Made by a program: the position numbers and the translations under genes. A model generated the notes under the pieces. That model did not search any database. It had not been told where the DNA came from and saw only the letters and a program-made list of their open reading frames with translations. Below are positions 1-6,792 of a stretch of DNA of 8,632 nt, in pieces; the stretch's first letter is position 1; the number at the start of each line of letters is the position of its first letter. The DNA is taken from assembly GCA_036491435.1 (NCBI GenBank), contig DASXBZ010000025.1:1-8632 (forward strand). The letters run 5' to 3'. This stretch comes from Bog-473 sp036491435. Lineage in GTDB: Bacteria; Actinomycetota; Acidimicrobiia; Acidimicrobiales; RAAP-2.

Positions 1-2
1 AG

Positions 3-74
3 TGCGCCCCTCGGGATTTGAACCCGAAACCTGCGGATTAAGAGTCCGTTGCTCTGCCGTTGAGCTAGAGGCGC
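3..74 (-). tRNA. tRNA-Lys, anticodon CTT
   Basis: Read on the minus strand, this folds into a full cloverleaf of 72 nt. The acceptor stem is GCGCCTC with GGGGCGC (one G-T pair) and the discriminator base is A. The D arm is GCTC/GAGC around a loop containing GG. The anticodon loop is CTCTTAA, which places anticodon CTT at 42-40, reading AAG lysine codons. The variable loop is 5 nt. The T stem is TCGGG/CCCGA around TTCAAAT. The outermost anticodon-stem pair looks like an A-C mismatch. No CCA is encoded after the discriminator (the next bases are CT), so CCA would have to be added by the nucleotidyltransferase. The gene points out of the window. Confidence 0.96.
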
Positions 75-81
75 ACCGGAG

Positions 82-87
82 AGTGTA
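82..87 (-). promoter_or_regulatory. Possible -10 element for tRNA-Lys
   Basis: The minus strand reads TACACT, a good match to the actinobacterial TANNNT -10 consensus, 7 bases before the first base of the mature tRNA. No clear -35 hexamer is visible at 17-18 bases upstream, so this is a tentative call. The same hexamer occurs on the plus strand ahead of the acyl-CoA dehydrogenase. Confidence 0.35.
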
Positions 88-154
88 GGCGAGCCGCTCG
101 ACAAGCTTTGCGGGCAAGGAGGACATGACGCGGGCGCCCGAAGTGCCCCGTTGC

Positions 155-185
155 CGCCGGTCCGGGCTTTCACCGCGGACCGGCG
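155..185. repeat. Perfect 10-bp inverted repeat (hairpin) in divergent spacer
   Basis: CGCCGGTCCG (155-164) is the exact reverse complement of CGGACCGGCG (176-185), with an 11-base spacer. No T-run follows on either side. It is followed at once by a 10-base G/C palindrome (CCCCCGGGGG, 189-198). It lies between the divergent tRNA and dehydrogenase genes, upstream of the putative dehydrogenase promoter, so it is not an obvious terminator for either. Its function is unknown. Confidence 0.5.
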
Positions 186-252
186 ACCCCCCCGGGGGAC
201 ACCCGTCGTCGCATCCCAGACAACAGTGCGGCGGCGACGCTACCACGGAGGC

Positions 253-269
253 TGACAGAGGCGTCAGGT
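253..269 (+). promoter_or_regulatory. Operator-like box TGAC-N6-GTCA upstream of the dehydrogenase
   Basis: The sequence TGACAGAGGCGTCAGGT contains inverted half-sites TGAC and GTCA separated by 6 bases. It matches 15 of 17 positions of a box upstream of the thiolase (minus strand 5667-5651, TGACGCAGGCGTCAGGT). It directly abuts a TACACT hexamer (269-274), so a bound protein would plausibly block RNA polymerase. The size and symmetry suit a dimeric repressor such as a TetR- or GntR-type regulator; no regulator gene is present in the window, so the family is a guess. Confidence 0.5.
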
Positions 270-274
270 ACACT
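269..274 (+). promoter_or_regulatory. Possible -10 element of the dehydrogenase cluster
   Basis: TACACT fits the TANNNT -10 consensus and lies 74 bases before the GTG start of the acyl-CoA dehydrogenase. The corresponding -35 region (about 245-251) has no good TTGAC-like sequence. A leader of roughly 65-70 bases would follow, and the operator-like box sits immediately upstream. Confidence 0.35.
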
Positions 275-348
275 CCCAGTCGCCCGCGCCGCCGCGCGGG
301 CTGGAATTTTCACGAACGGCGCGTCGCGTCAGCGGGGAAGGGAGCGCA

Positions 349-1476
349 GTGGACCTCGAGTTCACGAGCGAGCAGGAGGAGCTGCGGGCGTCGGTGCGTT
401 CGTTCCTGGACAAGGAGTGCACTCTCGCGGTCGTGCGCGGCGTCGTGGAGTCCGGGAAGCCGCCGACCGAGCTCTGGCAGTCCATGGTGGCGCTCGACTG
501 GCCCGCGCTGGCTGTTGCCGAGGAGTACGGCGGCATCGGCCTGAGCTTCGTCGAGACGGCGGTCGTCGTTGAGGAGCTCGGACGCACGGTGGTGCCGGGG
601 CCACTCCTCGCCACCGTCAGTCAGTTCGCCCCGATGGTGCGGGAGACCGGTACACCCGAACAGTGCCAGCGGTTCCTGGCCGAGGTCGCTTCAGGCGCGA
701 CCACCGGAGCTCTCGCCCTCGCCGACCATCCCACGCGCTGGTCCGTCGAGGACGTCACCATGACGGCGGAACGCGCTGAGGGAGGCTGGGTCCTCGACGG
801 CACCAAGCTGGGCGTCATGGCGGGTCTCGGCATCGACGAGCTCGCCGTGGTGGCCCGTGTGGGCGAGGGACTCGGAGCCTTCGTCGTCCCGTCCGCCGAT
901 GTCCGCATCACTACCGTCAATTCGCTCGACGCCAGCCGGCCGATCGCCACCGCGTCGTTCGAGCGGGTCCTGGTGCCCGACGACCGCGCGCTCGGTGATC
1001 CCGGCAGTGCCGAGACGACCCGAGCCGTCTCGCGCGCCGTGGAGGAGGCGACCGCCGCGCTCGCGCTCGAGACGGTCGGCGCTTGCGACGCCCTCTTCCA
1101 GATGGTCCTCGCGTACGTCAAGGACCGCAAGCAGTTCGGGGTTCCTGTCGGTTCGTTCCAGGCCATGAAGCACAAGATGAGCAACATGTTCCTGGCGGTC
1201 GAGCGCGCCCGCTCGCTCTGCTACTTCGCCGTTGCCGCCATCGCCGAGGACACGTCGGAGCGACATGCTGCGGTCGCCATGGCAAAGGCGGCCAGCGACG
1301 ACTGCCAGCACCTCGTGTGTCGCGAGTCGCTCCAGTCGTTCGGCGGCATCGGCTTCACCTGGGAGCACGACGGCCACTTCTTCATGAAGCGGGCCACCGC
1401 GGACGGCGCACTCCTCGGAGGCGCCGCCCTGCACTCACTCACCGTGGCCGCCAGCCTGGAGGCACCCACCGCCTGA
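349..1476 (+). CDS. Acyl-CoA dehydrogenase family protein lacking the usual catalytic Glu
   Basis: The protein has 375 aa, normal for the family. Acyl-CoA dehydrogenases are cytoplasmic FAD enzymes that oxidise acyl-CoA to 2-enoyl-CoA. Visible landmarks are the N-terminal helical domain with EEYGGIGLS (58-66), the middle beta domain, and the C-terminal domain with DRKQFGVPVGSFQ (259-271), whose R260 and Q271 are typical FAD/dimer-contact positions. FGGIGFTWEHD (331-341) is typical of heteromeric or CaiA-like actinobacterial members. Where many homologues have YEG with the catalytic base, this protein has GALLGG (353-358). The alternative IVD-type position, 26 residues before R260, is A234, next to E232 and E233. 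It may be one half of an alpha/beta dehydrogenase pair, or use E233; both are inferences. The GTG start is chosen because GGGAAGGGAG (335-344) sits just upstream. The DUF985 gene follows after 17 bases. Confidence 0.9.
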   Translation: MDLEFTSEQEELRASVRSFLDKECTLAVVRGVVESGKPPTELWQSMVALDWPALAVAEEYGGIGLSFVETAVVVEELGRTVVPGPLLATVSQFAPMVRETGTPEQCQRFLAEVASGATTGALALADHPTRWSVEDVTMTAERAEGGWVLDGTKLGVMAGLGIDELAVVARVGEGLGAFVVPSADVRITTVNSLDASRPIATASFERVLVPDDRALGDPGSAETTRAVSRAVEEATAALALETVGACDALFQMVLAYVKDRKQFGVPVGSFQAMKHKMSNMFLAVERARSLCYFAVAAIAEDTSERHAAVAMAKAASDDCQHLVCRESLQSFGGIGFTWEHDGHFFMKRATADGALLGGAALHSLTVAASLEAPTA

Positions 1477-1493
1477 ACGGGCAGACTGGCGCC

Positions 1494-1913
1494 GTGCCCG
1501 CTGGTGAATGGCTCATCGACACGCTCGGCCTCGAGCCCCATCCCGAGGGGGGCTGGTACCGCCGCACCTGGGAGGCGCCGTCGCCCGCGGGCGAGCGTCC
1601 GGCCGCCAGTGCCATCTACTACCTCCTTCTTGAAGGAGAGATCTCCGCACCGCATCGCATCGACGCAATCGAGCTGTGGCACTTCTACGCGGGCGACCCG
1701 CTCGAACTTCACCAGGAGCCGCCCGGCGGCGCACCGAGCGTGACGATCCTCGGGTCCGATGTCGGCGCGGGCCAACGACCGCAGGCCGTCGTCGAGGCCG
1801 GCGTCTGGCAGTGGGCCCGTACGCTCGGGCGCTATGCCCTTGTCGGGGCGACCGTGACACCGGCGTTCACGTTCGAAGGCTTCGAGCTGCGGGACAGGCC
1901 CGGCGCGGGCTGA
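1494..1913 (+). CDS. DUF985 / cupin-superfamily protein (YML079w-like)
   Basis: The protein has 139 aa. It matches the DUF985 cupin family along its length: an opening LGLEPHPEGGWYRRTW (about 12-27), the core block IYYLLLEGEIS followed by HRIDAIELWHFYAGDPLEL, then a GQRPQAVVEAGVWQWA-type strand region and a closing YALVGATVTPAFTFEGFEL. Members are small beta-barrels of unknown substrate; the H and E of the core block and later polar residues are candidate pocket or metal residues. The GTG at 1494 is chosen because it gives the family-typical N terminus. No strong ribosome binding site is seen, so translation may be coupled to the dehydrogenase that ends 17 bases upstream. A 60-base gap separates it from acs. 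It probably shares the dehydrogenase transcript. Its role in acyl-CoA metabolism is not known. Confidence 0.85.
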   Translation: MPAGEWLIDTLGLEPHPEGGWYRRTWEAPSPAGERPAASAIYYLLLEGEISAPHRIDAIELWHFYAGDPLELHQEPPGGAPSVTILGSDVGAGQRPQAVVEAGVWQWARTLGRYALVGATVTPAFTFEGFELRDRPGAG

Positions 1914-1955
1914 ACGGCCGGCCGCCTCATCAGGCAGGATGGAGGCTCGACCACG

Positions 1956-1964
1956 AAGAGGAGG
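1956..1964 (+). promoter_or_regulatory. Strong ribosome binding site of acs
   Basis: AAGAGGAGG lies 9 bases before the ATG at 1974. It is the clearest Shine-Dalgarno match in the plus-strand cluster and fixes the acs start. The 60-base gap before acs also has a CGGCCGGCCG palindrome (1915-1924) just after the DUF985 stop, but no convincing promoter hexamers. Confidence 0.7.
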
Positions 1965-1973
1965 CCGACGTCC

Positions 1974-3950
<1,977 letters not shown>

Positions 3951-3955
3951 GCGCC

Positions 3956-4330
3956 GTGCCGGCGCTCGACCACACGATCGTCCCGGTGTCCGACGCCGAG
4001 GCGAGCGTGCGCTTCTACGGAAAGATCCTCGGGTTCGCGGCCGAAGGGCAGGACGGCCCCTTCTCGGTGGTGCGGGTCAGCCCCGACACGCTCCTGCTCT
4101 TCGCACCGTGGGGCACCCAAGGCGGGAACCACTACGCCTTCACCCTGACCGCCCAGGAGTTCGATGGCGCCTTTGCCCGCATCAAGGCGGCGGGCGTCCC
4201 GTACGGTGACTCCTTTCACGACGTCGGGAACATGCAGGGACCCGGCAACGAGTTCGGCGCGCACGGCATGGGCGCGGCGCTCTATTTCTTCGACCCCGAT
4301 CAGCACCTCATCGAGATACGCCACGACTGA
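3956..4330 (+). CDS. VOC-superfamily (glyoxalase/dioxygenase fold) protein
   Basis: The protein has 124 aa and a single VOC module of two beta-alpha-beta-beta-beta repeats: LDHTIVPVSDAEASVRFYGKI (4-24) opens the first repeat, HYAFTLT (59-65) the second, and ALYFFDPDQHLIEIRH (108-123) is the classic VOC closing strand. H6, H59 and E120 sit at three of the four usual metal-ligand positions. The fourth, at the end of the first repeat (LLLFA, 46-50), appears to be hydrophobic, so metal binding or catalysis may be altered. The substrate cannot be told. The GTG start gives the family-typical N terminus; AAGGA (3942-3946) is a weak ribosome binding site inside the end of acs. The 5-base gap indicates co-transcription with acs, probably with translational coupling. 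Confidence 0.85.
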   Translation: MPALDHTIVPVSDAEASVRFYGKILGFAAEGQDGPFSVVRVSPDTLLLFAPWGTQGGNHYAFTLTAQEFDGAFARIKAAGVPYGDSFHDVGNMQGPGNEFGAHGMGAALYFFDPDQHLIEIRHD

Positions 4331-4340
4331 GTCGTGGCGT
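4318..4340. terminator. Hairpin between convergent genes, stop codon in the loop
   Basis: ACGCCACGAC (4318-4327) and GTCGTGGCGT (4331-4340) form a perfect 10-bp stem. The 3-base loop TGA is exactly the stop codon of the VOC gene. No T-run follows on either strand. It sits in the 20-base gap before the convergent thiolase stop and is symmetric, so it could end transcripts from both sides, as U-less intrinsic terminators are proposed to do in actinobacteria. Confidence 0.6.
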
Positions 4341-4350
4341 CCCGGACGGC

Positions 4351-5541
4351 TCAGGCCGCCGGGTGCACTTCCACCACCGTCGCCGAGCCCTGGCCGCCGC
4401 CGGCGCAGAGCGTGCCCACCCCGATGCCACCACCACGACGCCGCAGCTCGTGGATGAGCGTCACGAGGATCCGGGCCCCCGAGGCCGCGATCGGATGACC
4501 CAGGCCGATAGCGCCGCCGTTCACGTTCACGATGTCGTGGGGGAACCCGAGCTTGCGCGAACTCGCGACCGCCATCGTGGCGAAGGCCTCGTTGATCTCG
4601 ACCAGGTCGACGTTGCGCTCGGCCAGCCCCGCCCTGGCGAGCGCCCGCGGCACACACACCGTCGGCGCGAGCCCGGTCCGCGCCGGCTCGATCCCGGCCG
4701 AGTTCCACGACCGCACGGTCGCCAGCGGGGCCAGTCCGTTTGCCTCGGCGTAGCGGCGCGACGTGACGACGAGCGCCGCCCCGCCGTCCGCGATGCCCGA
4801 CGAGCTCCCGGCGGTCACCTGGCCGTCGGGCAGGCCCGAGAGAACCGGTAGCGCCGCCAGCTTCTCGAGCGTCGTGTCGGCCCGGGGGTGCTCGTCGAGG
4901 CTCACCGTCGTCGTCTCACCGCGCCCTGCCGGCACGGTCACCGGCACGATCTCCTCCGCGAAGCGTCCGTCCTTGGTCGCCGCCACGGCGCGCATGTGGG
5001 AGTGGTAGGACCACTCGTCTGACTCCTCACGGGTGATCCCGCATTCGCGGGCTGTGTTCTCGCCGACGGTGATCAGCATGTTCGTGTTCGGCGCGTCCGG
5101 CGTGTTGGGGTGGCTCGGCGGCATGTAGCGCTCGACGCCGCCGAAGGGGAAGGGTGACTTCTCGAACAACAAGGGGCCCCGGGTCATCGTCTCGATGCCA
5201 CCGGCGATGATCACGTCCGCCATGCCCGAACGGATGTGGGCGGCGGCCTCCTGGACCGCCATCATCCCCGTGGCGCACTGCCGCTGCACTGCGCCACCCG
5301 GCGTGTCCGGCGGGAGACCGAGTGCGTTAGCGAGGTAGCGCGCGGTGTCGCCGCCCCCCTGCAGGACCTCGCCCACGATCAGATCGTCGATGTCCGCGGT
5401 GTCCAGCCCGGCGGCGTCGATGACCCCCTGCAATGTCTGCAGGCCGATGTCATGGAGGCTCAACCCGGCCAGGCTCCGGCCGGAGCGTCCGATGGGCGTG
5501 CGGGTGGCGGCGACGATGACGGCGTCGGTGGCGTCGGTCAT
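4351..5541 (-). CDS. Thiolase (acetyl-CoA C-acyltransferase)
   Basis: The protein has 396 aa, the standard thiolase length. It cleaves 3-ketoacyl-CoA with CoA to acetyl-CoA and a shortened acyl-CoA, or runs in the condensing direction, in the cytoplasm. It opens with DAVIVAATRTPIGR (6-19). The nucleophile is C89 in VQRQCATGMM. NEAF (317-320), H349 in GGAIGLGHPIAASGAR and C379 in TLCAGGGQGS complete the active site. VTAGSSSGIADGGAA has S where N is common (VTAGNASG), and GGGQG has Q where M or R is common. The ATG at 5541 is chosen because the protein then begins at the family position and AAGAGGA (5557-5551) lies 9 bases upstream. The frame stays open upstream to 5640 but that part looks non-coding. 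Whether it is degradative or biosynthetic cannot be settled from sequence; the neighbours favour degradation. Confidence 0.94.
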   Translation of the reverse strand: MTDATDAVIVAATRTPIGRSGRSLAGLSLHDIGLQTLQGVIDAAGLDTADIDDLIVGEVLQGGGDTARYLANALGLPPDTPGGAVQRQCATGMMAVQEAAAHIRSGMADVIIAGGIETMTRGPLLFEKSPFPFGGVERYMPPSHPNTPDAPNTNMLITVGENTARECGITREESDEWSYHSHMRAVAATKDGRFAEEIVPVTVPAGRGETTTVSLDEHPRADTTLEKLAALPVLSGLPDGQVTAGSSSGIADGGAALVVTSRRYAEANGLAPLATVRSWNSAGIEPARTGLAPTVCVPRALARAGLAERNVDLVEINEAFATMAVASSRKLGFPHDIVNVNGGAIGLGHPIAASGARILVTLIHELRRRGGGIGVGTLCAGGGQGSATVVEVHPAA

Positions 5542-5638
5542 GCTGGCGATTCCTCTTCCAGGTCGTGCCCGGTGGTGGCATCCGCCAGGCATGCAAGCTC
5601 GATCCGCCCCCGGATTGACCACCGGGAGCGCATCGGCC

Positions 5639-5668
5639 ATGCTGCAACGAACCTGACGCCTGCGTCAA
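5639..5668 (-). promoter_or_regulatory. Possible promoter of the thiolase gene
   Basis: On the minus strand TTGACG (5668-5663) is a near-perfect -35, followed after 18 bases by CAGCAT (5644-5639), a weak -10 keeping A at position 2 and T at position 6. The leader to the thiolase ATG would be about 90 bases. The -35 overlaps the operator-like palindrome. Confidence 0.4.
5651..5667 (-). promoter_or_regulatory. Operator-like palindrome upstream of the thiolase
   Basis: TGACGC (5654-5659), two central bases, then GCGTCA (5662-5667) is a perfect 14-bp dyad. On the minus strand it extends as TGACGCAGGCGTCAGGT, which matches 15 of 17 bases of the box at 253-269 upstream of the dehydrogenase. It overlaps the likely -35, so repression by occlusion is the simplest model. 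The regulator is not in the window. Confidence 0.55.
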
Positions 5669-5726
5669 TTTTCGCGCCGGCGGACAACCCCAGCCTCGTG
5701 GGGGACCGCATCGTGTTCATCGCGGT

Positions 5727-5745
5727 CACGCTGTTGACCAGCGTG
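5727..5745 (-). terminator. Hairpin directly after the stop of the pilin-like gene
   Basis: CACGCTG (5727-5733) and CAGCGTG (5739-5745) form a perfect 7-bp stem with a 5-base loop. It starts at the base right after the TAG stop (5748-5746) of the minus-strand gene. No T-run follows. It is probably a U-less terminator that insulates the thiolase from upstream transcription. An overlapping alternative repeat, GGTCA (5724-5728) with TGACC (5735-5739), is also present. Confidence 0.45.
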
Positions 5746-6573
5746 CTACTTCGCTACATCTGCGCAGGCGGTGTAGTCCCCGTGAGCCGGGTTGTACGTG
5801 GTGTCGAACTGTCCTGCGGGCTCGACCCAGACATTGCCAGACGAGTCGTACTCAATGACGTAGTACCCCGAATCAGGACTCGCGTTCAAGTATGGACCGC
5901 CACCTTTTGAGCTGAGCAGTGGAGCGAAGTTGCCGCTGTAGGTTGCCGCATTCCACGCGGCCGGAGGAGCAGGGAAGGCGTTGTTTTGTGCGTTGTATGC
6001 CTCGATCGCAACTTCAAGTGACTTGAAGTCCGCGTAGCACTTCGGAACGACCACTGATGCGGATAGTGATGGCAGAAGATTGGTGCTCGAGGGTGGGAGG
6101 TTCACGACCTTCCCGCTCTGGGTCCCTCTGATGATCGTCATCGCCGCTTGAGCCGCCAACGAACCACCCTGTGCTCCCTCGGCCAGCTCGAACTCGCTTT
6201 TTTCGGCAATGCCCGTCACACATTCCTTGAACCTCGTCGCGGCCGTCTGAAGGTAGTAGCGGTAGTCCGAGGCCAAGACCGAATTGGGCGGAAGCTTCTT
6301 GTGTTCTGCCGCGAGTACATCGGTCGTGAAGCGCTTGCAATCCTGGCTCGCTTCACGCGGTGTCGTGGATGAAGTCACGTGTGCGAATCGCCGGGCATCC
6401 GCCACGAACGCTTGGAGGACAGAGTGACCAGTCTTCTGATACCAACTTTGCAACGACGTGGTGACTTGCGTGCTCGTATTGGAGGCGCCTACCTCTGGCT
6501 GGATGGCCATGACAGCGGGCACCAACACGCAGAAGACCGACGCGAACACAAAGCGAACACGGACTCTCTTCAT
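5746..6573 (-). CDS. Secreted protein with pseudopilin-like C-terminal domain, function unknown
   Basis: The protein has 275 aa. The N terminus is a Sec-type signal peptide: basic MKRVRVR, hydrophobic core to about 22, likely cleavage after VMA (21-23). There is no lipobox (the residue before C15 is F) and no prepilin GFTLIE site near the N terminus. Residues about 35-150 look helical with C79 and C118, a possible disulfide pair. A Ser/Pro-rich linker (about 155-173) leads to VPKCYADFKSLEVAIEAYNAQNNAFP (about 176-201) and a GPYLNASP...YYVIEYDSSGNVWV block, closely resembling the globular part of actinobacterial type IV pilins and GspG pseudopilins, where C179 and C270 could form the usual disulfide. 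It is thus a pilin-like head on a soluble secreted protein. The start is M at 6573 because AGGGGG lies just upstream; a GTG at 6609 is less likely. Base composition is lower in G+C than the neighbours. Function is not known. Confidence 0.75.
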   Translation of the reverse strand: MKRVRVRFVFASVFCVLVPAVMAIQPEVGASNTSTQVTTSLQSWYQKTGHSVLQAFVADARRFAHVTSSTTPREASQDCKRFTTDVLAAEHKKLPPNSVLASDYRYYLQTAATRFKECVTGIAEKSEFELAEGAQGGSLAAQAAMTIIRGTQSGKVVNLPPSSTNLLPSLSASVVVPKCYADFKSLEVAIEAYNAQNNAFPAPPAAWNAATYSGNFAPLLSSKGGGPYLNASPDSGYYVIEYDSSGNVWVEPAGQFDTTYNPAHGDYTACADVAK

Positions 6574-6603
6574 CGCTTTCCCCCTCATTCTGCCAATGCG
6601 TTT

Positions 6604-6617
6604 GGGCACGTGTGCCC
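6604..6617. promoter_or_regulatory. 14-bp dyad upstream of the pilin-like gene
   Basis: GGGCAC (6604-6609), two bases, GTGCCC (6612-6617) is a perfect dyad located 31-44 bases upstream of the ATG at 6573. As RNA its loop would be too tight, so a DNA-binding site is more likely than a hairpin. A second perfect 10-bp palindrome, CTGCATGCAG (6639-6648), lies 21 bases further upstream. No regulator can be named. Confidence 0.35.
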
Positions 6618-6646
6618 CTTCGGCCGATTGGCGCGTGTCTGCATGC

Positions 6647-6673
6647 AGCTTAAGGCACTAATCCCTCCGTCAA
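6647..6673 (-). promoter_or_regulatory. Weak candidate promoter of the pilin-like gene
   Basis: On the minus strand TTGACG (6673-6668) is a good -35. TAAGCT (6652-6647) fits TANNNT, but the spacer is only 15 bases, shorter than the optimum. The predicted transcript would carry the 14-bp dyad in its 5' leader. Confidence 0.3.
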
Positions 6674-6778
6674 TATGAGCAAGTTTCTCTTGGATCATGG
6701 GAAAGAGCGCAACCGGACCCGTTTGGCCCAGACGGTCAAACTATTCCGGACAGTCCGACGGCCCGGCTTCTTAATGGC

Positions 6779-6784
6779 TACCAT
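6779..6784 (+). promoter_or_regulatory. -10 element giving a probable leaderless start
   Basis: TACCAT fits TANNNT and ends 8 bases before the GTG start at 6793. A CCGACG -35-like hexamer lies 18 bases upstream (6755-6760). No ribosome binding site precedes the GTG, so transcription probably starts at or next to the start codon. An 11-base dyad, CGGAC-A-GTCCG (6747-6757), overlaps the -35 region and could be an operator. Confidence 0.4.
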
Positions 6785-6792
6785 CCTCAATC

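Noticed and set aside
125..544. Plus-strand frame with ATG just after a perfect AAGGAGG
   Set aside because: The spacing to the ATG is only 2 bases. The translation is Arg/Ser/Pro-rich low-complexity sequence and overlaps the first 196 bases of the clear dehydrogenase gene in another frame.
5542..5640. Longer thiolase start adding 33 residues
   Set aside because: The added residues are unlike a thiolase N terminus. The ATG at 5541 has a good ribosome binding site, and the extension would run back into the promoter and operator region.
6527..6532. Cys15 of the pilin-like protein as a lipoprotein cysteine
   Set aside because: The residues before it are S-V-F, which does not meet the lipobox rule of a small residue at -1. 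The signal peptide continues past it.
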